Notes: a model not told the origin generated them from the sequence alone. Positions 1 to 6,572 are shown, counted from the first letter of the stretch. The stretch: 20,782 bases of DNA from GCA-020352575 sp041635475 (GCA_041635475.1 JBFKVA010000038.1:1-20782); one strand, 5' to 3'. A program made the numbers and translations.

Positions 1-15
1 CCCAACCCACCCGTC

Positions 16-135
16 GTCCTCTCGTACCTCGTCCTCTCGCCCCTCGTCCTCTCGTACCTCGTCCTCTCGTACCTCGTCCTCTCGTACCTCGTCCTCTCGT
101 ACCTCGTCCTCTCGTACCTCGTCCTCTCGTACCTC
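16..135. repeat. 15-bp tandem repeat array (8 copies)
   Basis: Eight head-to-tail copies of GTCCTCTCGTACCTC fill this stretch exactly. Copy 2 (31-45) differs by two bases (TA to CC); the other seven are identical. The unit can be read as a 7-mer TACCTCG plus an 8-mer TCCTCTCG, and TACCTCG recurs in the array upstream of eno. The plus strand is strongly pyrimidine-rich. The array ends 10 bases before the putative -35 box of rplY. No unique spacers are present, so it is not CRISPR. Its role is unknown. Confidence 0.97.
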
Positions 136-145
136 GACGCTCATA

Positions 146-175
146 TTGGCGTTAGCCCACGGCACCTTGCATAAT
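146..175 (+). promoter_or_regulatory. Putative promoter of rplY-pth
   Basis: TTGGCG (146-151) and CATAAT (170-175) are separated by 18 bases and resemble the -35 and -10 boxes of the housekeeping sigma factor. Transcription would begin near 182, leaving a short leader that carries GGAG at 193-196, 10 bases before the rplY ATG. Read from sequence only. Confidence 0.6.
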
Positions 176-206
176 GCGGTGTTCCCCCCGCAGGAGTCCC
201 CTTCCC

Positions 207-881
207 ATGTCCTCCGTTGCCCTGAATGTCGAGACGGGCCGTCCCACGGGTTCTGCCGCGTCGCGCCGGTTGCGCGCCGAAGGCAAGGTCCCGGCCATCG
301 TGTACGGCCACGGCACGGACGCCCTCCCCATCGCGGTCGACCACCGTGAACTCGAACTGGCGTTCCACACCGAGGCCGGCCGCAACGTCATCTTCAGCCT
401 CGATCTCGGTGGCAAGGAGCAGACCGCCATCGCCCAGGCCGTCGAGCGGCATCCTTTCAAGCCGTTCATCACCCACATCGACTTCCTCCTCGTGAACCTG
501 GATGAGGTCGTCACCGCCGAGGTTCCCATTCGGGTCGAAGGCGAATCGATCGGGACCCGGGCCGGGGCGGTCATGTCGGTCGTGCGCCCCCTCATCCAGG
601 TGCGGGCGGTGCTTTCGAACCTCCCCTCGGAGATTCCTCTCGATGTCTCCGAGTTGGACCAGGGAGACACCCTGCGCATCAGCGACCTTCCTGTGTTCGA
701 GGGCGTCGAGTACCTCGAGGATGACGGGCTCACCGTCGTCACGATCACGGCTGCCTCTCAGATCGATCTTCCCGAGGAGGAGGTCGAGGAAGAAGACCTC
801 GAGCTTCTCGGCGAGGAAGGCGAGGAGGGCGAGGAAGGCGCCGAGTCCGCCGAGGAGATCCGCGAGGAATCCTCCGAGTAG
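207..881 (+). CDS. rplY: 50S ribosomal protein L25/general stress protein Ctc
   Basis: This 224-aa protein is the long (Ctc/TL5) form of L25, which binds 5S rRNA in the central protuberance of the large ribosomal subunit. The N-terminal L25 domain spans about residues 4-95 (the start ALNVETGRPTGSAASRRLR and VPAIVYGHG are typical). The C-terminal beta domain spans about 100-185 (EVPIRVEGE, LPSEIPLDVSEL). A strongly acidic tail follows from about 189 (EEEVEEEDLELL, GEEGEEGEEG), built partly from 9-base coding repeats. I chose ATG 207 because homology begins there and GGAG lies 10 bases upstream; an in-frame ATG at 174 falls inside the putative -10 box. The stop at 879-881 is followed after 8 bases by pth, a pairing conserved in actinobacteria, often downstream of prs. 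Confidence 0.95.
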   Translation: MSSVALNVETGRPTGSAASRRLRAEGKVPAIVYGHGTDALPIAVDHRELELAFHTEAGRNVIFSLDLGGKEQTAIAQAVERHPFKPFITHIDFLLVNLDEVVTAEVPIRVEGESIGTRAGAVMSVVRPLIQVRAVLSNLPSEIPLDVSELDQGDTLRISDLPVFEGVEYLEDDGLTVVTITAASQIDLPEEEVEEEDLELLGEEGEEGEEGAESAEEIREESSE

Positions 882-889
882 GAGGCGCC

Positions 890-1459
890 ATGGCCGTCAT
901 CGCCGGCCTGTGGAACCCCGAACCGCACTATCGGGGTACCCGCCACAACGTGGGGGCCGAGGTCGTCGACGTGCTCGCCCACCGCTGGGACGTCCCCATC
1001 GGTCGGGGGCCGCTTCGTGTCCGGGCTCGGGTGGCGGTGTCGCGTCGCGACTCCGGGCCGGTCGTGCTCGCACTCCCCAACTCGAACATGAACGTCATCG
1101 GTCCCCCCGTTCAGAGCGTCCTTCGCTACTACAAGGAGGCCCCAGGAGGTCTTCTCGTCATCCACGACGACATCGACCTCGAGTTCGGGCGTCTCCGGGT
1201 GGCGTTCGCCCGCGGACATGGAGGGCACAACGGAGTCCGCTCCATCCAGGAGGCGGTCGGGACGCGGGAGTTCTGGCGGCTCAAGCTCGGAGTGGGGCGT
1301 CCTCCCGGCCGGGTGGACCCGGCCGCCTTCGTGCTGCAGCGCTTCAGTCCCAAGCAGCGGGAGGAGATCGACGTGCTGCTCGAGGATGCCGCGGATGTCG
1401 TCGAGTTGTGGTTGAACGACCCCGAAGCCGCCCGCGAGCGGGCCGCCCACCGGTTCTGA
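890..1459 (+). CDS. pth: Peptidyl-tRNA hydrolase
   Basis: Pth cleaves the ester bond of peptidyl-tRNAs that drop off stalled ribosomes, recycling tRNA in the cytoplasm. The 189-aa length is normal for the bacterial family. Catalytic and substrate-binding residues line up with E. coli numbering: N9, H19 (in TRHNVG), N68, D93 (in IHDDIDL) and N114 (in GGHNGVRSI). Two signatures deviate: the usual GLGNPG is GLWNPE (6-11), and the segment after N68 reads NVIGPP instead of NxSG. The catalytic set is complete, so I expect an active enzyme. GGAGG (881-885) overlaps the rplY stop and gives a good ribosome-binding site for ATG 890. The TGA stop overlaps the next ATG, indicating translational coupling. 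Confidence 0.95.
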   Translation: MAVIAGLWNPEPHYRGTRHNVGAEVVDVLAHRWDVPIGRGPLRVRARVAVSRRDSGPVVLALPNSNMNVIGPPVQSVLRYYKEAPGGLLVIHDDIDLEFGRLRVAFARGHGGHNGVRSIQEAVGTREFWRLKLGVGRPPGRVDPAAFVLQRFSPKQREEIDVLLEDAADVVELWLNDPEAARERAAHRF

Positions 1460-2610
1460 TGGCGCTCAGGCCACTCCTCCGAGCCGGGCTGGTGGCGCTT
1501 CTCGCCGCCCCCCTCATCGCGGCCATCTGCGTCCCGTCGGGAGCGTGGGAGGTGGCCGCCACCCCCGACGGTTCACTCATCATCTTCGACTCGGCCCGCG
1601 AACTCGCTCGCTCGGACGACTCGGGGGACACGTGGTACCTCACCGACTCGCTCCCCCTCGAGTCGACGCGAATGAGTCGGGAAACCTGTCTCGATGACGG
1701 GCGCTGCTTCCGTGTCAGGGGGGATGCCCTGGGCGTGGAGGAACTGGTCGACGAGACCTGGACCACGGCGTGGGAGTACCCCCCCGACCGGGTGGCGTTC
1801 GCCGGCCGGCAACTGCCCGGGCCGTGTGGCGACGGTCATGGGTGGCTGGGTCTCACCGGGGTCATGCCCGGCCCCGATGACGGTCGGTGGGCACTGCTCG
1901 TGCCGGCGGGCGCCGACGGTCTCATGGGCCTCTCCCACGACGGCAGCTGGGTGCGCGGGGTGTACGGCACGCCGGCCTCGCTGGGGTTCGAGCCGGCTGA
2001 CCTCGACCTCCTCCCCGAGGGTGTGGCCGTGGGGTTCGGGGCGGTGGTGCTGCTGCTCCTGTTCGGGGTTCTGGATTTCAGGCGGGACTCGGCCCGGTTC
2101 CTGGCCGCGGCCGCCGGATGGGCGGCAACCGTGATCGTGTGGTGGGCGGTGCAGCGCACGGGGGCCCGGTCACTGCCGACCCTTGTCGGCTGGGCGTCCC
2201 TCCCTTTGGCGGTAATGCTCATCGCCTGTCGCCGTATGCGGTGCGACGTGGCGGAGATCCTCCTCGGTGGCTTCCTGGGCGGTGCGGTCGGAGCCGGGGT
2301 GATCGCCGTCGGGTCGAGCCACGCCTCCACCTCGTGGGGCATCACCCTGGCCGCCATCGCCGGGATCGTCACGACGTTCTCGGGGTTCGGGGTGCGGGGC
2401 CAACTGCAACGGCCACCGATCAGGCCGCTCCACCTGCTCGTCATCGGGACACTGGCGGCCCTGGCCGCGGTGGTGGCGTTCCAGCCGTTCCGGCTGTGGG
2501 CGGATGGCACCATCGCCGACAAGCGCTCGGCGGATGCGTTTGCCGCCGTCGTCGCGGTGGCGGCCGTGGTGGCCGCCTGGCGCCTCAGGCGGGTGATCGC
2601 CCGGGGCTGA
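1459..2610 (+). CDS. Multi-pass membrane protein with extracytoplasmic Asp-box motif, unknown function
   Basis: I do not recognise this 383-aa protein. Residues 1-24 form a signal peptide or anchor (RPLLRAGLVALLAAPLIAA). Residues 25-185 should lie outside the membrane. They contain one perfect BNR/Asp-box motif, SDDSGDTW at 52-59, the hairpin found in sialidase-like beta propellers, and four cysteines (C77, C83, C123 and one near the signal peptide) that could form disulfides. From about 189 to 376 there are six or seven hydrophobic segments (about 189-205, 213-230, 241-257, 267-284, 295-310, 324-341, 360-376), ending in a short basic tail. A single Asp-box with an exported head on a membrane bundle suggests a sensor or surface protein; that is inference. 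The start ATG overlaps the pth stop, so it is probably co-transcribed with rplY-pth. Confidence 0.8.
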   Translation: MALRPLLRAGLVALLAAPLIAAICVPSGAWEVAATPDGSLIIFDSARELARSDDSGDTWYLTDSLPLESTRMSRETCLDDGRCFRVRGDALGVEELVDETWTTAWEYPPDRVAFAGRQLPGPCGDGHGWLGLTGVMPGPDDGRWALLVPAGADGLMGLSHDGSWVRGVYGTPASLGFEPADLDLLPEGVAVGFGAVVLLLLFGVLDFRRDSARFLAAAAGWAATVIVWWAVQRTGARSLPTLVGWASLPLAVMLIACRRMRCDVAEILLGGFLGGAVGAGVIAVGSSHASTSWGITLAAIAGIVTTFSGFGVRGQLQRPPIRPLHLLVIGTLAALAAVVAFQPFRLWADGTIADKRSADAFAAVVAVAAVVAAWRLRRVIARG

Positions 2611-2637
2611 CACCCCGCCGGCCGGCTCCTTTAGCCT
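2607..2637 (+). promoter_or_regulatory. Putative leaderless promoter of glpK
   Basis: CTGACA (2607-2612, using the stop of the upstream gene) and TAGCCT (2632-2637) are 19 bases apart. TAGCCT lies 6 bases before the glpK ATG, so transcription should start at or next to that ATG. No Shine-Dalgarno sequence is visible. The same TAGCCT-N6-start arrangement occurs at 4553-4558 (minus) and 4600-4605. Confidence 0.5.
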
Positions 2638-2643
2638 TCGTTC

Positions 2644-4131
2644 ATGAAGCTCGTTGCTGCCATCGACCAGGGAACCACCTCCACCCGCTGCCTGCTCTTC
2701 GATCAGGCCGGGACCGTGCGCGGAAGCGCCCAGCAGGAACACGCCCAGGTGTTTCCCCGTCCGGGCTGGGTCGAGCACGACCCGGACGAGATCCGCACCC
2801 GAATGTGGTCGGTCATCGAGGGAGCCCTGGCCGATGCCGGGGTTGCGGCCTCGGACCTGGCTGCGGTGGGCGTGACGAACCAGCGGGAGACCACGGTGCT
2901 GTGGGACCGTTCGACGGGGCGCCCCCTTCACAACGCCATCGTGTGGCAGGACACCCGCACCGACCGGCTCTGTCGCGAACTGGGTGGCTACTTCGGACCC
3001 AACCGTTTCACGGCCGAGACGGGGCTTCCGCTCGCCACCTACTTCAGTGGGCCCAAGATCCGCTGGGCGATCGAGAACGTCCCGGATGTGGGGGCCGCGG
3101 CCGCATCGGGAGAGCTGGCGGTGGGAACGATCGACTCGTGGGTCCTGTGGAACCTCACCGAGGGTGCCGTCCACGCCACCGACGTGACGAATGCCAGCCG
3201 GACCCTCCTCATGCACATCGATCGCCTCGGCTGGGACGCCGACCTCTGCGAAGCAATCGGGGTCCCGGAGTCCGCCCTTCCCGAGATCCAGTCGTCGTCG
3301 GAGGTGTACGGCGCCGCCACAGGCGCGCTCGACGGCGTGCCCATCGCCGGCATCCTCGGTGACCAGCAGGCGGCCCTGTTCGGACAGGCGTGTACGCGGC
3401 CGGGGGAGGCCAAGGCCACGTACGGGACAGGTGCGTTCATGCTGCTCAACACCGGCACCCGGAGGGTGGGGTCCGATGCCGGACTCCTGAGCACCGTCGC
3501 CTACCGGCTGGGGTCGGAGGCCGCGGTGTACGCCCTCGAGGGCTCGATCGCCGTGGCCGGGTCGCTCATCCAGTGGCTGCGGGACAACATCGGCCTCATC
3601 TCGAGCGCGGACGAGGTGGAGGACCTCGCCCGGACGGTGGAGGACAACGGGGACGTGTACCTCGTCCCCGCCTTCTCGGGCTTGTTCGCCCCGTACTGGC
3701 GATCGGATGCCCGGGGTGTCATCACCGGCCTCACCGGGTTCGCCACCCGGGGCCACCTGGCTCGGGCTTCGCTGGAAGCCGTGGCGTACCAGGTCAAGGA
3801 CGTGCTGGAGGCCATGCACTCGGACTCGGGCATCGAGTTGACCGCACTCAAGGTCGACGGGGGGATGGTGGTGAACGACCTCCTCATGCAGTTCCAGGCG
3901 GACATCCTCGACATCCCGGTGGTGCGGCCGTCGGTCATCGAGACGACCGCCCTGGGAGCCACCTACGCCGCCGGGCTGGCCGTGGGGTTCTGGGACGGTG
4001 TCGACGAACTCCGCGAGCTGTGGGCGGAGGACACCCGGTGGAACCCGGCGATGGCCGGCGAGCGACGAGCCTCCCTCCACGCCGGCTGGCGCAAGGCCGT
4101 GGACCGAACCCTGGGCTGGGTCGAGGACTGA
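2644..4131 (+). CDS. glpK: Glycerol kinase
   Basis: GlpK phosphorylates glycerol to sn-glycerol 3-phosphate with ATP, feeding phospholipid synthesis and glycolysis. The 495-aa length is normal for this FGGY-family kinase. The N-terminal phosphate loop is AIDQGTTST (6-14). Glycerol-contacting residues correspond to E. coli R83, E84, W103, Y135 and D245: here R81-E82 (NQRETTVLW), W101 (VWQDTRT), Y133 and D240 (GDQQAALFGQ). The second ATP-binding segment is YGTGAFMLLNTG (260-271), and the C-terminal FGGY domain includes SLEAVAYQVKDVLEAM and KVDGGMVVND. No glpF, glpD or glpR gene lies beside it, so it appears to be a single transcription unit from a leaderless promoter. The reaction product links functionally to pgsA about 0.5 kb downstream. 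The 3' end carries GAACCCTGGG (4106-4115), complementary to the repeat that follows. Confidence 0.96.
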   Translation: MKLVAAIDQGTTSTRCLLFDQAGTVRGSAQQEHAQVFPRPGWVEHDPDEIRTRMWSVIEGALADAGVAASDLAAVGVTNQRETTVLWDRSTGRPLHNAIVWQDTRTDRLCRELGGYFGPNRFTAETGLPLATYFSGPKIRWAIENVPDVGAAAASGELAVGTIDSWVLWNLTEGAVHATDVTNASRTLLMHIDRLGWDADLCEAIGVPESALPEIQSSSEVYGAATGALDGVPIAGILGDQQAALFGQACTRPGEAKATYGTGAFMLLNTGTRRVGSDAGLLSTVAYRLGSEAAVYALEGSIAVAGSLIQWLRDNIGLISSADEVEDLARTVEDNGDVYLVPAFSGLFAPYWRSDARGVITGLTGFATRGHLARASLEAVAYQVKDVLEAMHSDSGIELTALKVDGGMVVNDLLMQFQADILDIPVVRPSVIETTALGATYAAGLAVGFWDGVDELRELWAEDTRWNPAMAGERRASLHAGWRKAVDRTLGWVED

Positions 4132-4235
4132 CCGCGCGCTGGAACCCAGGGTTCAGGCGCGCGTATTCCGCGCGATCTGGCCCACGGTTCGACCGCGCGC
4201 TGGAACCCAGGGTTCAGGCGCGCGATATGCGCGCG
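4106..4235. terminator. Possible bidirectional terminator between convergent genes
   Basis: The region between glpK and the minus-strand lipoprotein gene is packed with stems: GAACCCTGGG (4106-4115) with CCCAGGGTTC (4145-4154), the two GAACCC/GGGTTC palindromes, and two CGCGCG hairpins. There is no T-tract, so this is not a textbook intrinsic terminator, but hairpins without T-tracts are common at gene ends in high-GC actinobacteria. Placement at convergent ends supports termination; it is not proven. Confidence 0.35.
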
Positions 4236-4251
4236 ATCTGGCCCACGGTTC
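4130..4251. repeat. Two abutting 61-bp direct repeats with internal hairpins
   Basis: Copies at 4130-4190 and 4191-4251 match at 57 of 61 positions. Each contains CGCGCG, then the palindrome GAACCCAGGGTTC (4142-4154; 4203-4215), then CGCGCG, a 5-nt loop and CGCGCG (4158-4174; 4219-4235). All four differences fall in that loop (TATTC versus ATATG), while the stems are identical. The middle CGCGCG could pair with either the first or the third, giving alternative hairpins. The first copy begins inside the glpK stop codon. It resembles a REP-type intergenic element; only two copies occur here. Confidence 0.95.
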
Positions 4252-4261
4252 GAGGCGGAGG

Positions 4262-4546
4262 TCAGTCCGTCGCCTTCTCCCGGTCCCGGCGGAAGAGCCG
4301 GAGGCTGCCGAAGCCGCTGATCACCGCCATGTAGAACCCGAGGTCGTACCACCCACCCGAGTTGGCGACCTCGTAGATGCGCACGTCATCGCGGAAGATG
4401 GACACGATGAGTGAGATCGGCGCGATCCACCCGTGCCACACACCCCAGAAGAAGCCCGCGGGGTCGTCGATGGTGCTGGCACCGTCGCCGGGGAGGCAGG
4501 CGGTGAGGAGAACGACGAGGCCGAGGAGCAGCAGAACACGTTTCAT
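4262..4546 (-). CDS. Small conserved lipoprotein, unknown function
   Basis: This 94-aa protein starts with a lipoprotein signal (MKRVLLLLGLVVLLTAC; lipobox LTAC, lipidated C17). Residues 30-82 carry the pattern GFFWGVWHGWIAP, then a hydrophobic run (ISLIVSIF), then IYEVANSGGWYDLGFYMAV and a second hydrophobic stretch, ending in a basic tail (RLFRRDREK). From memory, this WHG...IAP...IYE...GGWYDxG pattern belongs to a widespread family of short uncharacterised membrane proteins; I can give no function. It is divergent from pgsA. Its own TAGCCT box (4558 to 4553 on the minus strand) lies 6 nt before the ATG, suggesting a leaderless transcript. The coding end converges on glpK across the 61-bp repeats. 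Confidence 0.82.
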   Translation of the reverse strand: MKRVLLLLGLVVLLTACLPGDGASTIDDPAGFFWGVWHGWIAPISLIVSIFRDDVRIYEVANSGGWYDLGFYMAVISGFGSLRLFRRDREKATD

Positions 4547-4552
4547 GGCGGC

Positions 4553-4605
4553 AGGCTATCCAAACTCGGCTGTGAGGGCGGGACGGGGGGCCCGTTGGGT
4601 AGCCT
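4553..4605. promoter_or_regulatory. Divergent pair of leaderless promoters
   Basis: AGGCTA at 4553-4558 (TAGCCT on the minus strand) is followed by 6 bases and the ATG of the lipoprotein gene. TAGCCT at 4600-4605 is followed by 6 bases and the GTG of pgsA. The shared 9-mer TAGCCTGCC is present on both strands, making an inverted repeat across the 65-bp gap. No Shine-Dalgarno sequence is seen for either gene, and -35 boxes are weak. Confidence 0.5.
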
Positions 4606-4611
4606 GCCCGG

Positions 4612-5157
4612 GTGCACCTGGTCCCGAACCTCCTCGCCTCGGCCCGCATCGTCCTCGGTCCGGTGGTCGTGGCCCTCGCCCTGTCCGGGGCCGACCTGGC
4701 GCTGACGGCCGGCCTTTTCGCCATCGCCGCCAGCACGGACTTCTTCGACGGGTGGCTGGCCCGGCGCTGGAACCTCGAGTCGACGCTGGGGGCGTTCCTC
4801 GATTCGACAGCGGACAAGCTCCTCGTGACCGGGTCGCTGCTCGCCCTCATCGCCATCGATCGCGTCTCGGTCTGGTTGGCCCTCGTCATCGTCATGCGGG
4901 AGTTCATCGTCATCGCCCTGCGGTCGTTGACGGCGGTGGAGGGGACGCTCGTTCCGCCGTCGATCTGGGGGAAGCTGAAGGCGTCGGTCCAGTTCCTCGC
5001 GATCTTTCTGGCCTTCCTCCGGCCGGGCGGCGAGATCGGCGGCCTGTTCCTCGATGAGTGGGTCATGTGGCTGGCGGTCGTCGTCACCGTGCTCTCGGGG
5101 TGGGGCTACGTCACCGCCTTCAGTGCCCACGTGAGGCGGGCGGCCGACCACCAGTGA
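4612..5157 (+). CDS. pgsA: CDP-alcohol phosphatidyltransferase, probably phosphatidylglycerophosphate synthase
   Basis: This 181-aa integral membrane enzyme has the complete CDP-alcohol phosphatidyltransferase motif: D43, D46-G47, A50-R51, G60, D64 and D68 (DFFDGWLAR ... GAFLDSTAD), the residues that bind metal and the CDP moiety. The N-terminal LVPNLLASARIVLGP is typical of PgsA, which condenses CDP-diacylglycerol with glycerol 3-phosphate to make phosphatidylglycerophosphate. Several hydrophobic helices follow (about 11-40, 70-105, 125-140, 155-170). Substrate choice is assigned from overall resemblance; a phosphatidylinositol-phosphate or cardiolipin synthase is possible. The start is GTG 4612, six bases after a TAGCCT box. 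The stop overlaps the next gene by 4 bases (GTGA), so the two are translationally coupled. Confidence 0.85.
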   Translation: MHLVPNLLASARIVLGPVVVALALSGADLALTAGLFAIAASTDFFDGWLARRWNLESTLGAFLDSTADKLLVTGSLLALIAIDRVSVWLALVIVMREFIVIALRSLTAVEGTLVPPSIWGKLKASVQFLAIFLAFLRPGGEIGGLFLDEWVMWLAVVVTVLSGWGYVTAFSAHVRRAADHQ

Positions 5158-6122
5158 GTGTCGTCGTGCTCACCGGGGGTTCGGGAGTCGTCGGCGGTGC
5201 CGTGCTCTTCCACCTCCTGGCCGCCGGCCACGAGGTACGGGCCCTGTCCCGCACCGACGCCTTCTCGGCCAAGCTCAGGGCGTTGGGGGCTGTCCCGGTC
5301 CCGGGTGGCCTGTTCGACGGGGCGGTGGGCCGGGCCTGTGAGGGGGCCGAATTGCTCTTCCACGTCGCCGGCGTCAACGCCCTGTGCCCCCGCGACCCCG
5401 ACGAGATGGAGAGGGTCAACGTCGACGCGACTCGGCTTGTGCTGCACGCGGCGGACCAGGCCGGCGTCCGCCGGGCCGTCGTCACCTCCTCTGCGGCGAC
5501 GCTGGGGGAGGAGCGGGGAGCGGTGGCGGACGAATCCTCCCGCCATCGGGGATGGTTCCTTTCCCACTACGAGCGTACGAAGACGATGCAGGAGCATGTC
5601 GCGCTCCAGTGGCCGGGTGACCTCGAGGTCGTGTGTGTGAACCCGTCGTCGGTCCAGGGGCCGGGTCGGGCAACGGGCACCGGGCGCCTGCTCCTGCGAG
5701 CGGCCCAGGGCCGGCTTCGCCTGCTCCCGGATGTCCCGATCTCGATCGTCGACATCGACGACTGCGCCGCCGGGCACCTCCTCGCCGCCGACCGCGGCGA
5801 GCCCGGTGGGCGGTACGTCCTCAGCGGGTTCACGACCGGAGTGACCGAGGCGATCGACCTGCTCGGCGAGGTGACGGGGCGGCCCCTGGAGGTCCGCACC
5901 GTGCCGGCGGGCGTGGTCGGTGCCGCGGCCAGGATCACGGGATTCGTCGAACGCGTCGTGCCCCTGCCCGGGCCGCTGTGCGCCGAGTCCCTCAGGACAC
6001 TGTCCTTCGGCCACCGCTACGACGGAACGAGGGCCACCCGCGACCTGGGATTGGAGTACCGATCGGCTCGCCACACGATTGAGCGCTTCGTCGACTGGGC
6101 CACCGCCGCCGGCCACCTGTAG
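5154..6122 (+). CDS. NAD(P)-dependent epimerase/dehydratase, dihydroflavonol-4-reductase-like
   Basis: This 322-aa extended short-chain dehydrogenase/reductase has the Rossmann motif TGGSGVVG (7-14) and the catalytic set S112/S113 (VTSSAATLGE) and Y139-x3-K143 (HYERTKTMQE). The middle (VNPSSVQGPG) and the C-terminal substrate domain match the dihydroflavonol-4-reductase/3-beta-HSD-like branch. The substrate cannot be read from sequence; in bacteria this branch includes enzymes acting on isoprenoid, steroid-like and lipid intermediates. I chose GTG 5154, which overlaps the pgsA stop and places the Rossmann strand directly at the N-terminus; upstream ATGs lie inside pgsA. It is probably co-transcribed with pgsA and the following thioesterase, which favours a membrane-lipid or acyl substrate, but that link is inference. 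Confidence 0.85.
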   Translation: MSVVVLTGGSGVVGGAVLFHLLAAGHEVRALSRTDAFSAKLRALGAVPVPGGLFDGAVGRACEGAELLFHVAGVNALCPRDPDEMERVNVDATRLVLHAADQAGVRRAVVTSSAATLGEERGAVADESSRHRGWFLSHYERTKTMQEHVALQWPGDLEVVCVNPSSVQGPGRATGTGRLLLRAAQGRLRLLPDVPISIVDIDDCAAGHLLAADRGEPGGRYVLSGFTTGVTEAIDLLGEVTGRPLEVRTVPAGVVGAAARITGFVERVVPLPGPLCAESLRTLSFGHRYDGTRATRDLGLEYRSARHTIERFVDWATAAGHL

Positions 6123-6132
6123 GGTGCCGCCG

Positions 6133-6567
6133 ATGCACGGGTACACCATCGAGAAGCTCAATGAGTTCCTCCGCGACGCGTTTCCGTCCTCCTATCGCCA
6201 GGGGTATCGGTGCGAGACGATCGGGGAGCGGGAGGCAACGGTCCGCTGGCCGTACGACGAGCGAGAACTACGCCCCGGGGGTTACATCAGCGGTCCCACC
6301 CAGTTCGCGGCGGCCGACATGGCGTTTTGGTTCGCGGTGTTCACCGTGTTGGGCGTGGAACCGATGTCGGTGACGTCGGACCTTGCCATCACGTTCCTGC
6401 GCCCCGCCGTCGGCGGCGACCTCATGGCTCGGGCCCGCCTGCGCAGGGTGGGGTCGACCCGCATCTACGGGGACGTGGACGTGTGGGTGGATGGCAGTGA
6501 GGACAAGCCCACCGCCCACGCCACGGGCCACTACTCCAACCCCAAGGGTGTGCGGCCCGGGGCCTGA
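6133..6567 (+). CDS. PaaI-family hotdog thioesterase
   Basis: This 144-aa protein has the single-hotdog layout of PaaI-type acyl-CoA thioesterases. The helix segment RPGGYISGPTQFAAADMAF (47-65) corresponds to the HGG/active-site loop and hotdog helix, with D62 as the likely catalytic acid. The strand segments VTSDLAITFLRPAVGGDLMA and GDVDVWVDG follow. The family hydrolyses acyl-CoA or aryl-CoA esters in the cytoplasm, usually as dimers or tetramers; the substrate is unknown. ATG 6133 lies 10 bases after the upstream stop with no clear Shine-Dalgarno. TAGGGT (6120-6125) sits 7 bases before it, so it may be leaderless, or coupled to the upstream genes. It converges on the ABC permease gene with only 5 bases between stops and no visible terminator. 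Confidence 0.85.
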   Translation: MHGYTIEKLNEFLRDAFPSSYRQGYRCETIGEREATVRWPYDERELRPGGYISGPTQFAAADMAFWFAVFTVLGVEPMSVTSDLAITFLRPAVGGDLMARARLRRVGSTRIYGDVDVWVDGSEDKPTAHATGHYSNPKGVRPGA

Positions 6568-6572
6568 GCGGT

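Noticed and set aside
16..135. CRISPR array
   Set aside because: The repeats are contiguous 15-mers with no unique spacers, and no cas genes are present.
174..206. ATG 174 as the start of rplY
   Set aside because: It overlaps the putative -10 box and adds residues with no family similarity; ATG 207 has a ribosome-binding site.
2611..2643. Riboswitch or long leader for glpK
   Set aside because: Only 33 bases separate the genes and a TAGCCT box lies 6 bases before the ATG, leaving no room for a leader.
2118..4080. Long open frames on both strands across glpK and the gene before it
   Set aside because: They overlap confidently assigned genes, have Arg/Gly/Pro-rich shadow composition and no domains.
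4130..4251. CRISPR, integron attC site or insertion-sequence ends
   Set aside because: Only two abutting copies, no spacers, no integrase or transposase, and no target-site duplication.
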